Source: Cheiracanthium punctorium (Eukaryota; Arthropoda; Arachnida; Araneae; Cheiracanthiidae). Taken from it: a DNA stretch of 64,000 bases. Shown piece by piece: positions 10,070 through 20,844 of the stretch. The position numbers and the translations under genes were made by a program. Positions within the stretch are counted from its first letter, which is position 1. Every line of letters begins with the position of its first letter. The stretch covers positions 62,001-126,000 of the forward strand of contig JAWZYV010012361.1 in NCBI GenBank assembly GCA_038373885.1, written 5' to 3'. Under the pieces are notes generated by a model. It was given only the letters and a program-made list of their open reading frames with translations. It searched no databases and was not told where the DNA came from.

Positions 10070-10887
10070 CAGGGTTGTCCAAATTAAACTTCTCCAACTC
10101 AGAGGCCTGTGCAGAATGATGTATGGGTCATAATGTGATGAAATTTTGAAAACAGACACTTCAGATCACGCGCTCGTGATTTATTAAAAAAAATATTAGT
10201 ACAAGAAGTTGCCGATAGATGGCGCTGTGACACTAGTAATTTGCATATTGCACCAACGTGATTTGCAGAAAAAAAGCTTCTGCGCCACATATCCAAAAGA
10301 CGAGCCTTACAAAAGTGGAAGACAGGCGCTGCACAGGCAGTTGTTTCCGGCTCGCTGATGCACAATGACGACTTTGAAAGACAAAGCTGTGTTAGTGAAA
10401 CTTTTCTACCAGAATGACAAGAACTCCTGTGCTGCGATCAGAGCATTCATTGGCTGAAGAATTTACGCCGAGGACCAATGACACCACGCACTTTACTAGA
10501 CATGATGAAGAAGTTCAAAAGAACCGGACAGCTGGGAATTTCACCAGGTAGAGGACGACATGTTGTGGATTCTGCACGCATACAAGACGTTGCTTTGGCG
10601 GTCGTGGACGTCATTAGCCAATCGCCACATAGTGTTGTCAGTGTGCCAACTGTTTCTCGTGCTGTTGATATGCCCTATTCGACTACGGCACACATATAGA
10701 ACATCTGTGGAACGTCTTGTTGATCTGCAGCGCCACCTATCGGCAACTTCTTGTACTAATAATTTTCTTTTAATAAATCACGAGCGCGTGATCTGAAGTG
10801 TCTGTTTTCAAAATTTCATCACATTATGACCCATACAACATCCTGCACAGGCCTCTGAGTTGGGGAAGTTTAAATTGGACAACCCTG
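10070..10887 (+). mobile_element. Internally deleted mariner-like element, ~160-bp inverted repeats
   Basis: It begins CAGGGTTGTCCAAATT and ends AATTGGACAACCCTG, with TA on both sides (10068-10069 and 10888-10889). The left arm 10070-10233 and right arm 10727-10887 match as inverted repeats, including GATCACGCGCTCGTGATTTA and GCCGATAGATGGCGC. Only the N-terminal transposase region lies between the arms, so the catalytic domain has been deleted. The element sits exactly at the junction between the pseudogene on its left and gypsy integrase sequence on its right. Confidence 0.88.
10365..10699 (+). pseudogene. N-terminal remnant of a mariner-superfamily transposase (DNA-binding part only)
   Basis: From ATG 10365 the reading is MTTLKDKAVLVKLFYQND followed by CAAIRAF, then a stop/frameshift near 10459. 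It resumes in the 73-aa frame at 10478-10699 with MTPRTLLDMMKKFKRTGQL, SPGRGRHVVDSARIQDVA and VPTVSRAVDMPYST. These are paired helix-turn-helix signatures of this transposase group and would bind the element ends. The catalytic triad region is missing, and the frame ends at TAG 10697-10699 next to the right arm. Confidence 0.7.
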
Positions 10888-10888
10888 T

Positions 10889-11165
10889 ACATGGAAAAAT
10901 CTTCAGTTACGGTTTGAAGACGTGCATCATTCTGCTCGAGAGCGAATGAACCTAAATAGGAAGATGAAGACTCGCTACGACACGTAGGCTACGGGACACA
11001 AGTTCAATGAAGGTGACAAGGTTTAGCTGTGGAATCCTAACCGACGGAAAGCCCTGTTTCCCGATGAACGATGTCATTGATAGGATTCATAAGTCCCCTA
11101 ACTCTAAACCAAGAGCCGTGCGTTACGACAATCCAGCCACTAATTGCGGATTTAATTAGTTATTA
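10889..11165 (+). pseudogene. Ty3/gypsy integrase C-terminal remnant
   Basis: Translated from about 10891 it gives FEDVHHSARERMN, MKTRYDT, GHKFNEGDKV and LWNPNRRKALFP, then after a frameshift LNDVIDRIHKSPNSKP. This is the C-terminal part of a Ty3/gypsy integrase, with the small barrel domain that contacts DNA. Stops follow RYDT and GDKV. The upstream pol region is absent because the mariner-like element and the pseudogene lie there instead. It reads in the same direction as the LTR at 11505, as expected for the 3' end of one retrotransposon. Confidence 0.75.
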
Positions 11166-11504
11166 TTTTTATTCGATTATAAAAGATCATGGTCTCTATG
11201 GCGTAATTTTTCCTTTCCTTCATCTCTCATTTCTTTCCTGTCTCTCTTCTCTTAATTTTTCTTCAGCTCTCCTTTACTCAAGTCAATGCTTACGATGTGC
11301 AAATATTTGTAATATATTTGTTTGTGTTAATTTGCTTTTTTTGTTATGTTTATTATATATTCATTAATGCGTATTTACTTATTACGTTTATTGTTTATTT
11401 GTTGTTGTTATGATCTATTTTTAAATGTGTATTGTAAACGTTTGTTTAGCCTCCTAACTAGGGCTTGTACTGCCGGGGACGTGAAGTCCTCGGGAAGGGG
11501 GCAA
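11166..11504 (+). mobile_element. Gypsy 3' untranslated region ending in a polypurine tract
   Basis: Non-coding stretch between integrase and LTR. The last bases, GGGAAGGGGGCAA (11492-11504), form a polypurine tract abutting the LTR start TGTTAC, the usual primer site for plus-strand DNA synthesis. The frames at 11071-11367 and 11346-11555 are AT-driven by-products. Confidence 0.65.
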
Positions 11505-12345
11505 TGTTACGAAATTTTGCTCTCATATGCCCTTCGGGGTTACCCTTTAATCTAAAATTTGTATTCTACATGCCACATAATTAAGCATTGCATTTTGTTG
11601 CATGAAAATCGTTTAACTAGAACGCGAGATAGGGAGTTTCTGTTTCCTCATTGTTTAACATATTGTTTAGTGGTTTCTCGTTAAATGGCTTAGCGAACTT
11701 CAGTTTTGAAACTTTGCGAACTTTGGCGATATTTCGCCAAAAAAATGACCGAGCTTGTTGAAATTTGGTGCGAATTTATTAATGCGGCCTGCAATGTTTG
11801 CTTCACTCCATTAGTACGCAGTCAAATACTTGAAGACTTCTGGAAAATACTACTAAAGGAATTTCGTGGAATGTTCCGGAAGCATGTGCGAAAAATATAA
11901 AAAGACAAGTCGCTTCACAAGTTCAAGTAAATTGAGAGTGAATACTCGTGCTGTTCACTAGGACAGCTATAAGGCACTGTATCAAGTGGTTTGGTAAGCG
12001 ATATTTCGCTTGTTTTGAGAAGTTTATTTTTGAAGGCTCTTTGTAAAATCTTCATTATTATATGCTGGGAAGCAGCCGACGGTTTTCAAGATTCTCCATT
12101 GAGTTTTAGACTGTGGAAAGATTTTATCGTATGCGAAATACGGCATTTGATAAAGCTTCTGTGTTAAGCTGATTCTTATAAAGGGTGTTGTTCCTTATTA
12201 ATTTGTGTGAACTGAATTCTGAAGATTATTCGGCATATTTCTAAAGCCAATAAAATTTGTTTTTCGTCCTGACAAGTGAACTGGCAACTGTACATATACA
12301 CTAGACTTTTAAGTTACGAACCAAAAATAAGAGTTTTATGCAACA
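11505..12345 (+). mobile_element. 3' LTR of the Ty3/gypsy element
   Basis: An 841-bp block beginning TGTTACGAAATTTTG and ending TTATGCAACA. It aligns throughout with the solo LTR at 5674-6593 in opposite orientation, for example TTTGTTGCATGAAAATCG, the TTGGCGATATTTCGCCAA segment and TCCTGACAAGTG near the 3' end. A TATA-like AATATAAAAAGAC at about 11894 and AATAAAATTTG at about 12247 mark likely promoter and polyadenylation signals. The matching 5' LTR is not in the window. Divergence between the two LTRs is substantial, so they are different insertions. Confidence 0.82.
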
Positions 12346-12455
12346 TCATTATGCAACCTCTGTTACCCTTGTGTGGCAACAGAGATCAAATTCAGAAAGT
12401 AAAAAAAAAAAAAAAAAGTCGGGAAGAACACATCTTTTGATTTTGTTATTAATTA

Positions 12456-13149
12456 CGAGGCGTATTCATACAGTAAGCTACGTTTTGGAAAAAAAAAATA
12501 GTAAAAACAATTTTTTTCAAGCCAATTTTATTTTTTAATGAAAGAGCATGCCTTAAACTATTTTTCTACGTGGTTTTCCGCCAATGTTCAAACACTTGTC
12601 GTAGCGGGTTACCAGCTTTTCTATACCTTCTTCATAGAAACTTCCCTCCAATGACGATAACCTTGATTGCGGCGAAGAAAACTACGGCGTGCATTCAAAA
12701 TAAACGTAGAGGAATGCTCTGTAAATGAATTGGGTTGCTCCATGATGACAATGCTCGGCCATACTACTGGTGACACCCAAAAGATGATTCGACAGTTTCG
12801 TTTGAAGCAGTTCGATCACTCGCCGTAAAGCCTAGGATTGGTGCCGTCCGACTGTTACTAGATCCTGGACACGAAGCACGATCTAATCGGCAAGCTCTTT
12901 GAATCCGACGATGAAATGAAAAATGCAGTGGAGTCGTGGTTATCGTCATTGGCAGGAAGTTTCTATGAAGAAGGTATAGAAAAGCTGGTAACCCGCTACG
13001 ACACGTGTTTGAACATCGGCGGAAACTATCTAGGAAAATAGCTTAAGACATGCTCTTTCATGTAAAATAAAATTGGCTTGATTTTTTTGTTTTGTTTTTG
13101 TTTTACTTTTTTTTTTCCAAAACGGAACTTACTTTCCGAATACGCCTCA
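12456..13149 (+). mobile_element. Mariner remnant with fold-back arms
   Basis: Left end CGAGGCGTATTCATACAG and right end CTTTCCGAATACGCCTCA are inverted repeats flanked by TA (12454-12455 and 13150-13151). The left arm continues for about 200 bp as the inverted complement of the right arm and includes the last ~100 bp of the transposase gene. The element therefore carries its 3' coding end twice in opposite orientation, around a short unique centre. Confidence 0.78.
12728..13041 (+). pseudogene. Mariner transposase C-terminal remnant
   Basis: Segments DDNARPYY (second catalytic Asp region), LVPSDCY (third Asp region) and KLFESDDEMKNAVESW, then SLAGSFYEEGIEKLVTRYD ending at TAG 13039-13041. 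The VPSD motif in place of PIE marks a DD-D mariner rather than a Tc1. A stop precedes LVPSD, and the N-terminal half is missing. The 61-aa minus frame at 12764-12949 is its shadow. Confidence 0.72.
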
Positions 13150-13443
13150 TATATCGGAGTATCAAATGTGGACTTATTTTATTTATAACTACTCAAAAAT
13201 CAAATCTTTGAGGTCATCTATAATTAGTGAAATTACTTAGTGATAAAGCACTCACCTGAAAAAAAAATTATCAGTCCAATACATATTTTGTGCTCAGTGA
13301 ATGTTCCAAACTGGCTAAATATGATTTCCTGTTTATTTGTAAGCTACACTTGAATCTTATACTGTCCTTTTTTGACAAAGTTAAAAACATTTTATAATTA
13401 GTAACAGATGTTAGATAAGAAAAGTTACATTAACTACGGACAC
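13150..13443. other. AT-rich spacer, nothing recognised
   Basis: Short AT-rich interval between the mariner remnant and the tandem repeat that hosts the next hAT element. Confidence 0.4.
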
Positions 13444-14545
13444 CAATATTTTAGAGAAAAATATTACTAAATATGGACTGGAAGAAACAATTTGCGTATG
13501 AACAGGAGATGTGGTGAGGAAAATTTTCCAAAATGGAAAATTTACGACTATGTTTTTCCGGAAAATTTTCAATGTCAAAAAGACAATTTTTCATGGAACA
13601 TATTTGAGCTTTCTATATTTTCTTTTATTAGTCAATTCCTGTACTATTTAAAAAAAATAGAGGTCATAATTCTAACATTGTAATCTACATGAATAAAACT
13701 TAAGTTTGATTCTGTTTTATACTTTCAAATTCTGCTACTACTTCTGAGCATGACCTATCAAAGGAATGCACAGACACAATATTCTCTGTTAGTAGTAGTA
13801 ATTCTGATTTAGATTACCCCATGCTCTCCAGTTCAGAGAGTGACCCAGAAAGTTTATAGAAAAAATTGTGATTAAAATATTCAAAATAATTTTTTTCCCC
13901 GGAAAATTCTTATTGCCTAAATTTTTTTTACCCCCCCCCCCAAAAAAAAAAGGAAAGAAATCAAAGCTAACATATTTTTATAGTAATTTGTTTTTTCGTG
14001 AAATGTGTTAGAATAACTAATTTTTTATTTTTTGTAGAGAAATATGCAGTTATTTTGGAACCTATTTCATTTCCATTTCAGCTAGTCATAGATCAATTTA
14101 ATAAATAAAATATTTTGTCCAATATGGTATTTTTTAATGAATTACTGAGACATTATATGGGTAGAATAATTATTAAAGAATTATATTTTAAATTATATGC
14201 TTTATACATGAGTAAAAAGTTTTAAATCCCAATTTCTCTGCTTTGTTAAAAATGTAATTTAGCTTATATTTTGTTGAAAGGAGAAAACTCAAAAGGACAT
14301 CACAGAGCTGATAATAATACTCCAGTTTTGTTTGCTTATAGCTTCTAGTGAATGCGAGTTTAATATTACAATACCTTATTTTGTTAATGGCTTAGAAAAA
14401 TTTTTGGAAAATTTTCGGAAAATTTCCCAGAAAATTTTCTGTTTCAAAATTTTCCGGAAAACCCACATCTCTAGTATGAACTGGAATAAACAATATTTTA
14501 GAGTAAAATATCACTAAATATGGATTGGAAGAAACAATTTGTTCA
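13444..14545. repeat. ~70-bp tandem duplication split by a hAT element
   Basis: The phrase TACTAAATATGGACTGGAAG near 13463-13482 recurs as CACTAAATATGGATTGGAAG near 14510-14530, with the shared flanks ATTTTAGAG and AAACAATTTG. If the hAT element at 13504-14473 and one copy of its target duplication are removed, the two copies become adjacent. The host sequence was therefore a two-unit tandem repeat before insertion. Confidence 0.65.
13504..14473. mobile_element. 970-bp hAT-type element with GGAAAATTTTCC-rich ends
   Basis: A perfect 8-bp target duplication GTATGAAC lies at 13496-13503 and 14474-14481. The right end reads CCACATCTCTA and the left AGGAGATGTGG, a slightly decayed TAGAGATGTGG terminal repeat of hAT type. 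Both termini are rich in GGAAAATTTTCC palindromes. Around 13745-13859 a short frame gives a serine/acid-rich tail (SSSNSDLDYPMLSSSESDPE) ending in a stop, possibly the remains of an encoded protein. No DDE region is recognisable. Confidence 0.88.
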
Positions 14546-15923
14546 ATACTGCATTTATAAAAACATTCACTATCATGATATAAATTGTATATATATATGT
14601 GAAAAATAACGTTTTTGTACTAAAAAAACAATATATTTCAAAGATATTTAGTCTCGGACAGCCAGAAAGATCAGTTGAGAATTCTTGATTCATCTTATTT
14701 GGTTTGCAAAGAAAGTCCTACAGAAACTGAATGTATTTCTTTAATGAGGAAATAAGGTACAGGTCCAGAAATAAAAAGCACACTTTTTTCGGCCTTCGTT
14801 CGTCGTTATACATAAAATTTGCATAAGGGGACATGCAAACACCAACTTTACTTGTGCACCAACTTTATTTTCTTCAATGGCATTACCTACATTTCACTTT
14901 ATATTTCATAAAATTATCTCATTTTAATCCTGGGTACCAATTTTCAATGCATTTGGAGTAAAAAGGAATGAGTTATGAGCTTACTAAATTTCCTTCACGC
15001 GTGTTAAAATATTTTTTCATACGTTACTTCATATCACATTTAATATTGATATTCAGAAGCTGATTTTTATTCGTACTATTAGAACTAAACGGGCCAAACA
15101 TATTTTGCTAGTATTTTTTAATAAAATATTAATATGGGTTATGAATTATTAAATTAATATTCGAAAAGATTATGAATAGCGACATAGCCCAATTTTAACG
15201 GAAATAGATGCAGAAAGCAATTTTACACAACTATACGAAATTTCAAACTTGTACGTTAATATTAATTAAATTGGTTCATTTTAATGCATTAGGGGGGCTT
15301 TATACCAATTAATAAAGTGATAAATTTTCGAAAAATATCTTTAAAATGTACATTTATTTATATAATGTAAATTAGATATATTTTACACACAAATACTAAA
15401 TGTTTGAGGTATTAAAAATAGCGAATTTTGAAGCAAATAAATCACAGATTTGTAAAGTTTGACGATGCCTTAGTCATGTTAATTTCGCTTTGCGGATGTA
15501 TAATCTTTTTTATTAAACAACATTCAAAACTCCTTGCTGCATGTTTATATTACATGAAAATTATCTATAATTATTTCAATATTTTACATAAAAGCACTCT
15601 TCAACAATTATTGCTTTCGTATTGGTCAGTTGAGCAGAAGCCAACCTCTTACTGTTATCTATGTGTGAAAGTTTGCAAGAAACGTAAGCCACTGTCTTAT
15701 TACTAAGCGGTCAATAATAACTTAAGTATAAGCTATATTAGGATGAAAGAACTCAATATGTTAATAAAAGTTTCTAAAATATTGAATGGTCTATTAGAAG
15801 AGTATAACAACAACATTTCATTCTGTAATACTGCGCTAACAATTTTAATATTAACATTATAATACAGAAAGCTTAAAAGTCAGTTGATTTAAACACCATT
15901 AGGTAAATTAGTGGATACGTTTT
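14546..15923. other. AT-rich stretch; one half of an inverted repeat pair at 14757-14880
   Basis: The segment around 14764-14815 (CGGCCTTCGTTCGTCGTTAT) is the inverted counterpart of 18050-18186 (AACGAACGAAGGCCG context), so a small dispersed repeat has two opposed copies here. The rest is unassigned. The 92-aa frame at 15428-15706 shows no recognisable domain. Confidence 0.5.
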
Positions 15924-16708
15924 GAAGTGAAACTTCTTTAGGCGCGTTGAGAGTGAAATTTCAAGGTCGTGTCACGGCAATAGCGTGATGATGAGGCTGG
16001 GACGATTTTGTATTTTAACAGACGGAGAGAGCTACCGGATAGATCGCCAGAGAGAAAGAGACAAAAATAGTAAGCATGCTATACTCTATTGCTTCAGAGA
16101 GTTTTCTTTCTCCTCTTTGTGCTACATTCGTTCTTAAGAAAGTGTACGCATGCGCTGAATGTAAACACACATTGTGCACTCGGAGACGAAAATGCTGGAG
16201 CGCTGACTTACAATTGGTAAAGTCAATTATCAATGTTATATTTTGATCAGAATCGCCAGTATTTTGAGATTATCCAGTAATTTGACGATTTATATTTATT
16301 GTTATTAACAAGCTATTATTCACAAAAACCGATATCCATGTAAGTAATATTTTATATATTCTTTTTGTATACATCCTCATTGTAATTGAAAATTTAAAAC
16401 CCATGTATATTAATTGATTTTTATATTTGTCTAATGACTTAGTGTGCTTAGTATATTTATTATTTTATTTACTATTTTGAAATTTTATTTTAATACTGAA
16501 AAATTAACCAAACGAACTTGTAAAATATTTTTACATTAAATTTTTTAAAATCTTTTCAATACTATGCCTCAATCCTTTGATTACCTATATCTCACTTTTG
16601 ATCTGTTTTCAAATCTTATCTTTAATTTTAGTCTTTAATTTTTATCTCTGACTACTTATTTGACAATCGAACAGATTTTAATCAATCTCGCCAAAGAAGT
16701 TTCACTTC
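15924..16708. mobile_element. 785-bp element with 20-bp terminal inverted repeats, superfamily unassigned
   Basis: The left end GAAGTGAAACTTCTTT plus AGGCG mirrors the right end CGCC plus AAAGAAGTTTCACTTC, with one extra A on the left. I see no convincing target duplication. The 72-aa minus frame at 16015-16233 falls inside and has no recognised domain. The inverted ends argue for a DNA transposon. Confidence 0.6.
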
Positions 16709-17086
16709 TGACACGTGTACTCTGTACAAACGCTCTTTTTTATTTTAAATAAATCATAATTAAGTTTTCTTACTTCAGTTTAATTGAAATTATACTTTTA
16801 AATTAATATTTTCGACTTGTAATGTCATTAAGAAACAGAAAAGTTATTTAAATATTAAATTTATCAAAAAAGTAACTTGTTTTAAAAGTAATCCGTAAGC
16901 GTTTGTTTATTACACAATAAAATATAATGTATTGCCTTCATCTTCTGAAAATCTAAATATTTAATTGCCGATCTGAAATTAGACGAAATGATAAATGATA
17001 TTATTTTTAATATTCCTACTACAAAAAAATTAAGACTAAAAGTATTATTTTCCTTATGAATATTATTCCCTTTGAGGGAAGTTATA
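16709..17086. other. AT-rich spacer, nothing recognised
   Basis: No coding frame, RNA gene or terminal repeat was seen. Confidence 0.4.
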
Positions 17087-17833
17087 CAGGGTACCCCAAA
17101 AAGGTGGTAACGGGCTGTAATTCTTTATCAGATAAGTGGGCAGATAACACTTATCTATCTTTTTTTTCAATTTACAAGAGTGTAAATTGAAAAAAAAAAG
17201 TTAAAAATAAGGTCAGAAATAAGAGTCCATTAAGAAAAAATTCCTCTCGTTAATTTTCAAAAAGTCACATTTTTAAAACTTGTATACGACCCCCTACAAA
17301 AACATTCCCAGTTAGGAAAATGCGTGTCATACACTAATGAGGTGATGTACAAAATTTGAGTCATTCATCACACAGCGTCACAGAGATATCTTTAAAGAAA
17401 TATGATCGGGGACTATACATGATTTTGAATATAAACGTTTATTGTTAGAGTGGAAAAAAAAATTTCTTTCTTAGTTTGTGTACGACCCCTGAAATGCAAT
17501 CATTCGACGTGATTTTTTCCCTCCGAGAGCCTTTGAAAAGTGGTTTAAGTAAATGTTATATTTATCTTCATATCGCTGACAATTTTTAAGGCATAATTAT
17601 CAAATTTTGCATGTCACCTCATTAGTGTATGGGGCACATTTTACTAATTGGGAATTGTTTTGTACGCTAGTCGTATACAATTTTAAAAAGTGTAACTTTT
17701 TGAAAATTAACGAGAGGAATTTTTTCTTAGCCTCATTTCTGACCTTATTTTAAACATTTCTCCAATTTACACTGACCACTTTTCTCTAATAGATAAAGAA
17801 TTAAAGCCCGTTACCACGTTTTTGGGACAAAAT
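17087..17833. mobile_element. Mariner-like fold-back element, ~290-bp inverted arms
   Basis: It starts after TA with CAGGGTACCCC, AAAAAGGTGGTAAC. The right arm ends GTTACCACGTTTTTGGGAC with a decayed tip. Matching inner points include AAAAAATTCCTCTCGTTAA (left) against TTAACGAGAGGAATTTTTT (right), and CACTAATGAGGTGATG against CACCTCATTAGTGTAT. No transposase is present. Related arms occur near 2870, 21960, 27013, 34700, 43800 and 57690, so this is a multi-copy family. Confidence 0.78.
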
Positions 17834-18590
17834 GTCTAATGAGAAAAATTTAAAACCTCCGCTTAAGCACCCCTCAATTTGGAGACAACCCCTTAAAATC
17901 GCGCAAAAGGAATTCGGAATATCGCGAGAGAAAATTAGTGAAAATTTATACTTAGGGTAATTTGAAAGGTTTCTTTCGACTAACAGAATCAAAATAGGAT
18001 GTTGGCATAGAAAAAAAATGAAACTGATGCAGAATTAAATATGAAAACGGCCTTTTGTGCAAAGTGCATGAATTGGAAGTAAACGTTATTTGCAAGAGAA
18101 ATTTTACATATAACGTTGCTTTAGGACGAACGAAGGCCGAATGAAGAGCAAGTGGACTTTTATTTTTTTTCTGGAGCTGCACTTTAAAAATGCTACTTAT
18201 ACTGAATGAAAACCTTAAATGTTTTACTAATGAAAAATAAGTAATTTCCAGGATAATAATAGTTAATTTTCCGGGCATAAAATCTCTGTCTAGATTTAGA
18301 ATGACCCATATTTGATAATAACTTTTTTCTGGAAGCTAATTCACAAAACTAAAATAGTAAATTCCGCTTACACTGGAATACTTTTTTGAATGGATGTAAT
18401 GCTATTTTCTAGTTTATATTAAGCGCTTTTATAATTTATAATGATTAATTATCTTCCCTGCACAAATAAAGTACCTTTCAGCGACACCTCTACAATACCT
18501 TATGTTTTTAATTAAATTTTTATTCTCTTTTCGCGCATCATATAAATTTATATAAAAAGACTATGATTGAGAGTTTCCACTTTTTTGATC
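17834..18590. other. Unassigned AT-rich stretch with an inverted repeat partner at 14757-14880
   Basis: Positions 18050-18186 mirror 14757-14880. The 108-aa minus-strand frame 17952-18278 overlaps this repeat and has no recognisable domain. I see no gene. Confidence 0.45.
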
Positions 18591-18597
18591 TATGACA

Positions 18598-18664
18598 AAA
18601 AAAAAAAAAAAAAAAAAGAAGAAGAAGAAGAAGAAGAAGAAAGAAAGAAAGTAGAAGAAGAAGG
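18598..18664. repeat. A-run followed by (GAA)n microsatellite
   Basis: About 19 A residues, then about six GAA units grading into GAAA and GAA repeats. Confidence 0.92.
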
Positions 18665-18784
18665 AAACACGCCATCATGACATCTGAGAGCCTGAGACAT
18701 AAAATTTTGCTCACTGAGCTCCTTTTATTACTGCATAACTTTGCACTTGTGCCACTCAGGTCATGTAGTGGCTAAAGAAATCAT

Positions 18785-19133
18785 TAAAAAGCAGAGCTTC
18801 AGAGCTATACAAAAATTGAAATTACAAAGAAATATTATTACCCGTAAGAAATTTTAAGCAACCCCCCCCCCCTTTTTTTTAACCACACGACTTGAGTGTT
18901 CCAAAATACTGTGGCATTTTCGCCTGAAATTTCTTATCAGGTGAGAATGAAGTAAATTATTAATAGAAGTCCTATTTCTTAGCATTAGTTTCTTGAAGAA
19001 TGGTTTTGAGCTTTTGAATTCCCTTCTACTTGAAAATAGGTTTAATCTATTTTAACTTGTACCGTTACAAAAACGCGAAACAATTAAAGATCAATAAAAG
19101 AAGAATCAATGGTGTCTACAAAAGAGGTATATT
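18785..19133 (+). repeat. ~350-bp direct repeat, copy 1
   Basis: It starts ATTAAAAAGCAGAGCTTCAG and runs to GAAGAATCAATGGT. Copy 2 at 20058-20432 is in the same orientation. Copy 1 has a C run followed by T, while copy 2 has a 39-base T run, at the same internal place. The offset between copies is about 1.27 kb. The ends lack TG...CA, so these are not typical LTRs. Confidence 0.75.
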
Positions 19134-19147
19134 TACTCTTAAGCTTA

Positions 19148-19330
19148 GGAAGGAATATATTTGCTCTACAACATCTTGGGTCCGAGTTTGATTCCCGGCT
19201 TAGACTTAGATTATTAGCATGTTCGTCCCTTTATAGGGGTAACATTGGCTGCCTATTAGGTGTCCCGATAATAAAATGGCCAATACTTATGGCCGTGTTA
19301 ATGGCGAATGTCTCATCAGCAAGCGCCAGT
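19148..19330 (+). mobile_element. tRNA-derived SINE-like sequence
   Basis: TTGCTCTACAACATCTTGG followed by GTCCGAGTTTGATTCCCGG resembles the anticodon arm and B box of a tRNA. The A box is degraded and the downstream body is not tRNA. It is not a functional tRNA gene, because the 5' half cannot form a cloverleaf. The 84-aa frame at 19109-19363 overlaps it and has no recognisable domain. Confidence 0.45.
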
Positions 19331-20057
19331 CCATTAAAAAAAGAAAAAATACTTTGCACTTGACCAAAGCGGGTCTCATAAGTGGCTATTCGAAGCCCCC
19401 GTGAAGAAAAGAAACATTGGGCACAGAAAAGAAATCTTCATTCTCACGTTTTTGCAACGATTGGAATTAACAGATTAAACATGAGATGCATGGATGGGGG
19501 TTAATGCACACCCTTTGCCTCCTACCGTTTGTCTTAGTTACTGTTTGCTAAGCCTGATATGGGGAAAAGTAACTTTACTCTTTTACCAGCAAAGGATTAA
19601 AAATTTGCTTAATTTATTTAAATGAGACCAGAATGAAATGCGATATTATTAATATCTTACTGTCTTGCATTATCGTTCCGTCCTGAAAGAATTTCACATG
19701 CAAGCCAAGCGTGTCGTTTCTATAAAGATAGTTATATCTAATTGCTGCGTACCTGAACATTATGTGAAGCAAATCAGTATACTTTGCTCATCCTTGACAT
19801 AGTAACCTAGACAACGGTTGTCAACACAACAGAACACCGATATCCCAGGGAAGTTATCTACCCGGTGGTGCAGAGTTCGGAGCCTCCACTATAACTAAAG
19901 TAGTATTAAAAGCAAATAGTAGTGGAATACCTATGCATGAAAATATTCGCGTCTTAACTTTTTCTGAAATCACATTTTTTTACAGTTCTGCATAGTACAT
20001 ACATTAGAGATTTGAATGGAGATTGCTGTTTATCAATATTCAAGAGAACTTCTACAA
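19331..20057. other. Unassigned spacer between the two direct-repeat copies
   Basis: No coding similarity or terminal repeat recognised. Confidence 0.4.
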
Positions 20058-20134
20058 ATTAAAAAGCAGAGCTTCAGAGCTATACAAAAAGTGAAATTAC
20101 AAAGTAATATTATTACACGTAAGAAATTTTAAGC

Positions 20135-20180
<46 letters not shown>

Positions 20181-20432
20181 AAACGACTTGAGTGTTTCAA
20201 AATACTGTGGCATTTTCGTCTGAAACTTTTATCAGGTGAGAATAAACTAAATTATTTATAGAAGTCATATTTCTTAGCATTAGTCTCTTGAAGAATGGTT
20301 TTGAGCTTTTGAATTCCCCTCTACTTGAAAAAAAAAGTTTAATCTATTTTCATTTGCATGGTTACAAAAACGCGAGATAATTAAAGACCATTAAAGAAGA
20401 ATCAATGGTCCCTATAAAGGAGGAATATTTTA
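20058..20432 (+). repeat. ~350-bp direct repeat, copy 2
   Basis: It matches 18785-19133 in the same orientation, with a T run of 39 bases (20137-20175) where copy 1 has C and T runs. Point differences are spread along the length, so the duplication is not recent. Confidence 0.75.
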
Positions 20433-20844
20433 TTGCTTTTGAAGCAATAAAAACGGAGTGTATTTTAAGAATATTTCAAGGTTTTGTGATTTTTTCCCCC
20501 AATGGAATAAAAAGAGAGCCAGAGAAGGTGATCCTTGGAAAACTGCGTGTGTAGTTGCTATTAGTTACGACTAACTACAATACATTTTAAAACCTTTAAA
20601 TGAAAAGTTTTATAGTTATCGAAGTAACTAATGAAATGTGATTTTCAGAATTATAAAACTAAATAATGATGGTTACATTTTGTTTCAATTTAATTTTTTA
20701 GAATAATGAATTTGTCATAATTGTTTGAACAGCGAGTAATACAGTTATTATTTTCCATGCCAGATTTATGGATTTATACATAATTCTTTTTGAACTAATT
20801 TTACTAGATTTAAAAGACCAAGACTAATTAAATGCAAAATTGAA
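20433..20844. other. AT-rich spacer, nothing recognised
   Basis: No coding or repeat structure was found beyond AT richness. Confidence 0.4.

Noticed and set aside
15428..15706. 92-aa frame as a small secreted or membrane protein
   Set aside because: Hydrophobic residues reflect AT/T-rich codons; no signal peptide pattern, conserved motif or cysteine framework.
17952..18278. 108-aa minus-strand frame as a gene
   Set aside because: It overlaps a dispersed inverted repeat (partner at 14757-14880) and has no domain.
18785..20432. LTR retrotransposon defined by the direct repeats
   Set aside because: The repeat ends lack TG...CA, and no primer-binding site, polypurine tract or coding relic lies between them.
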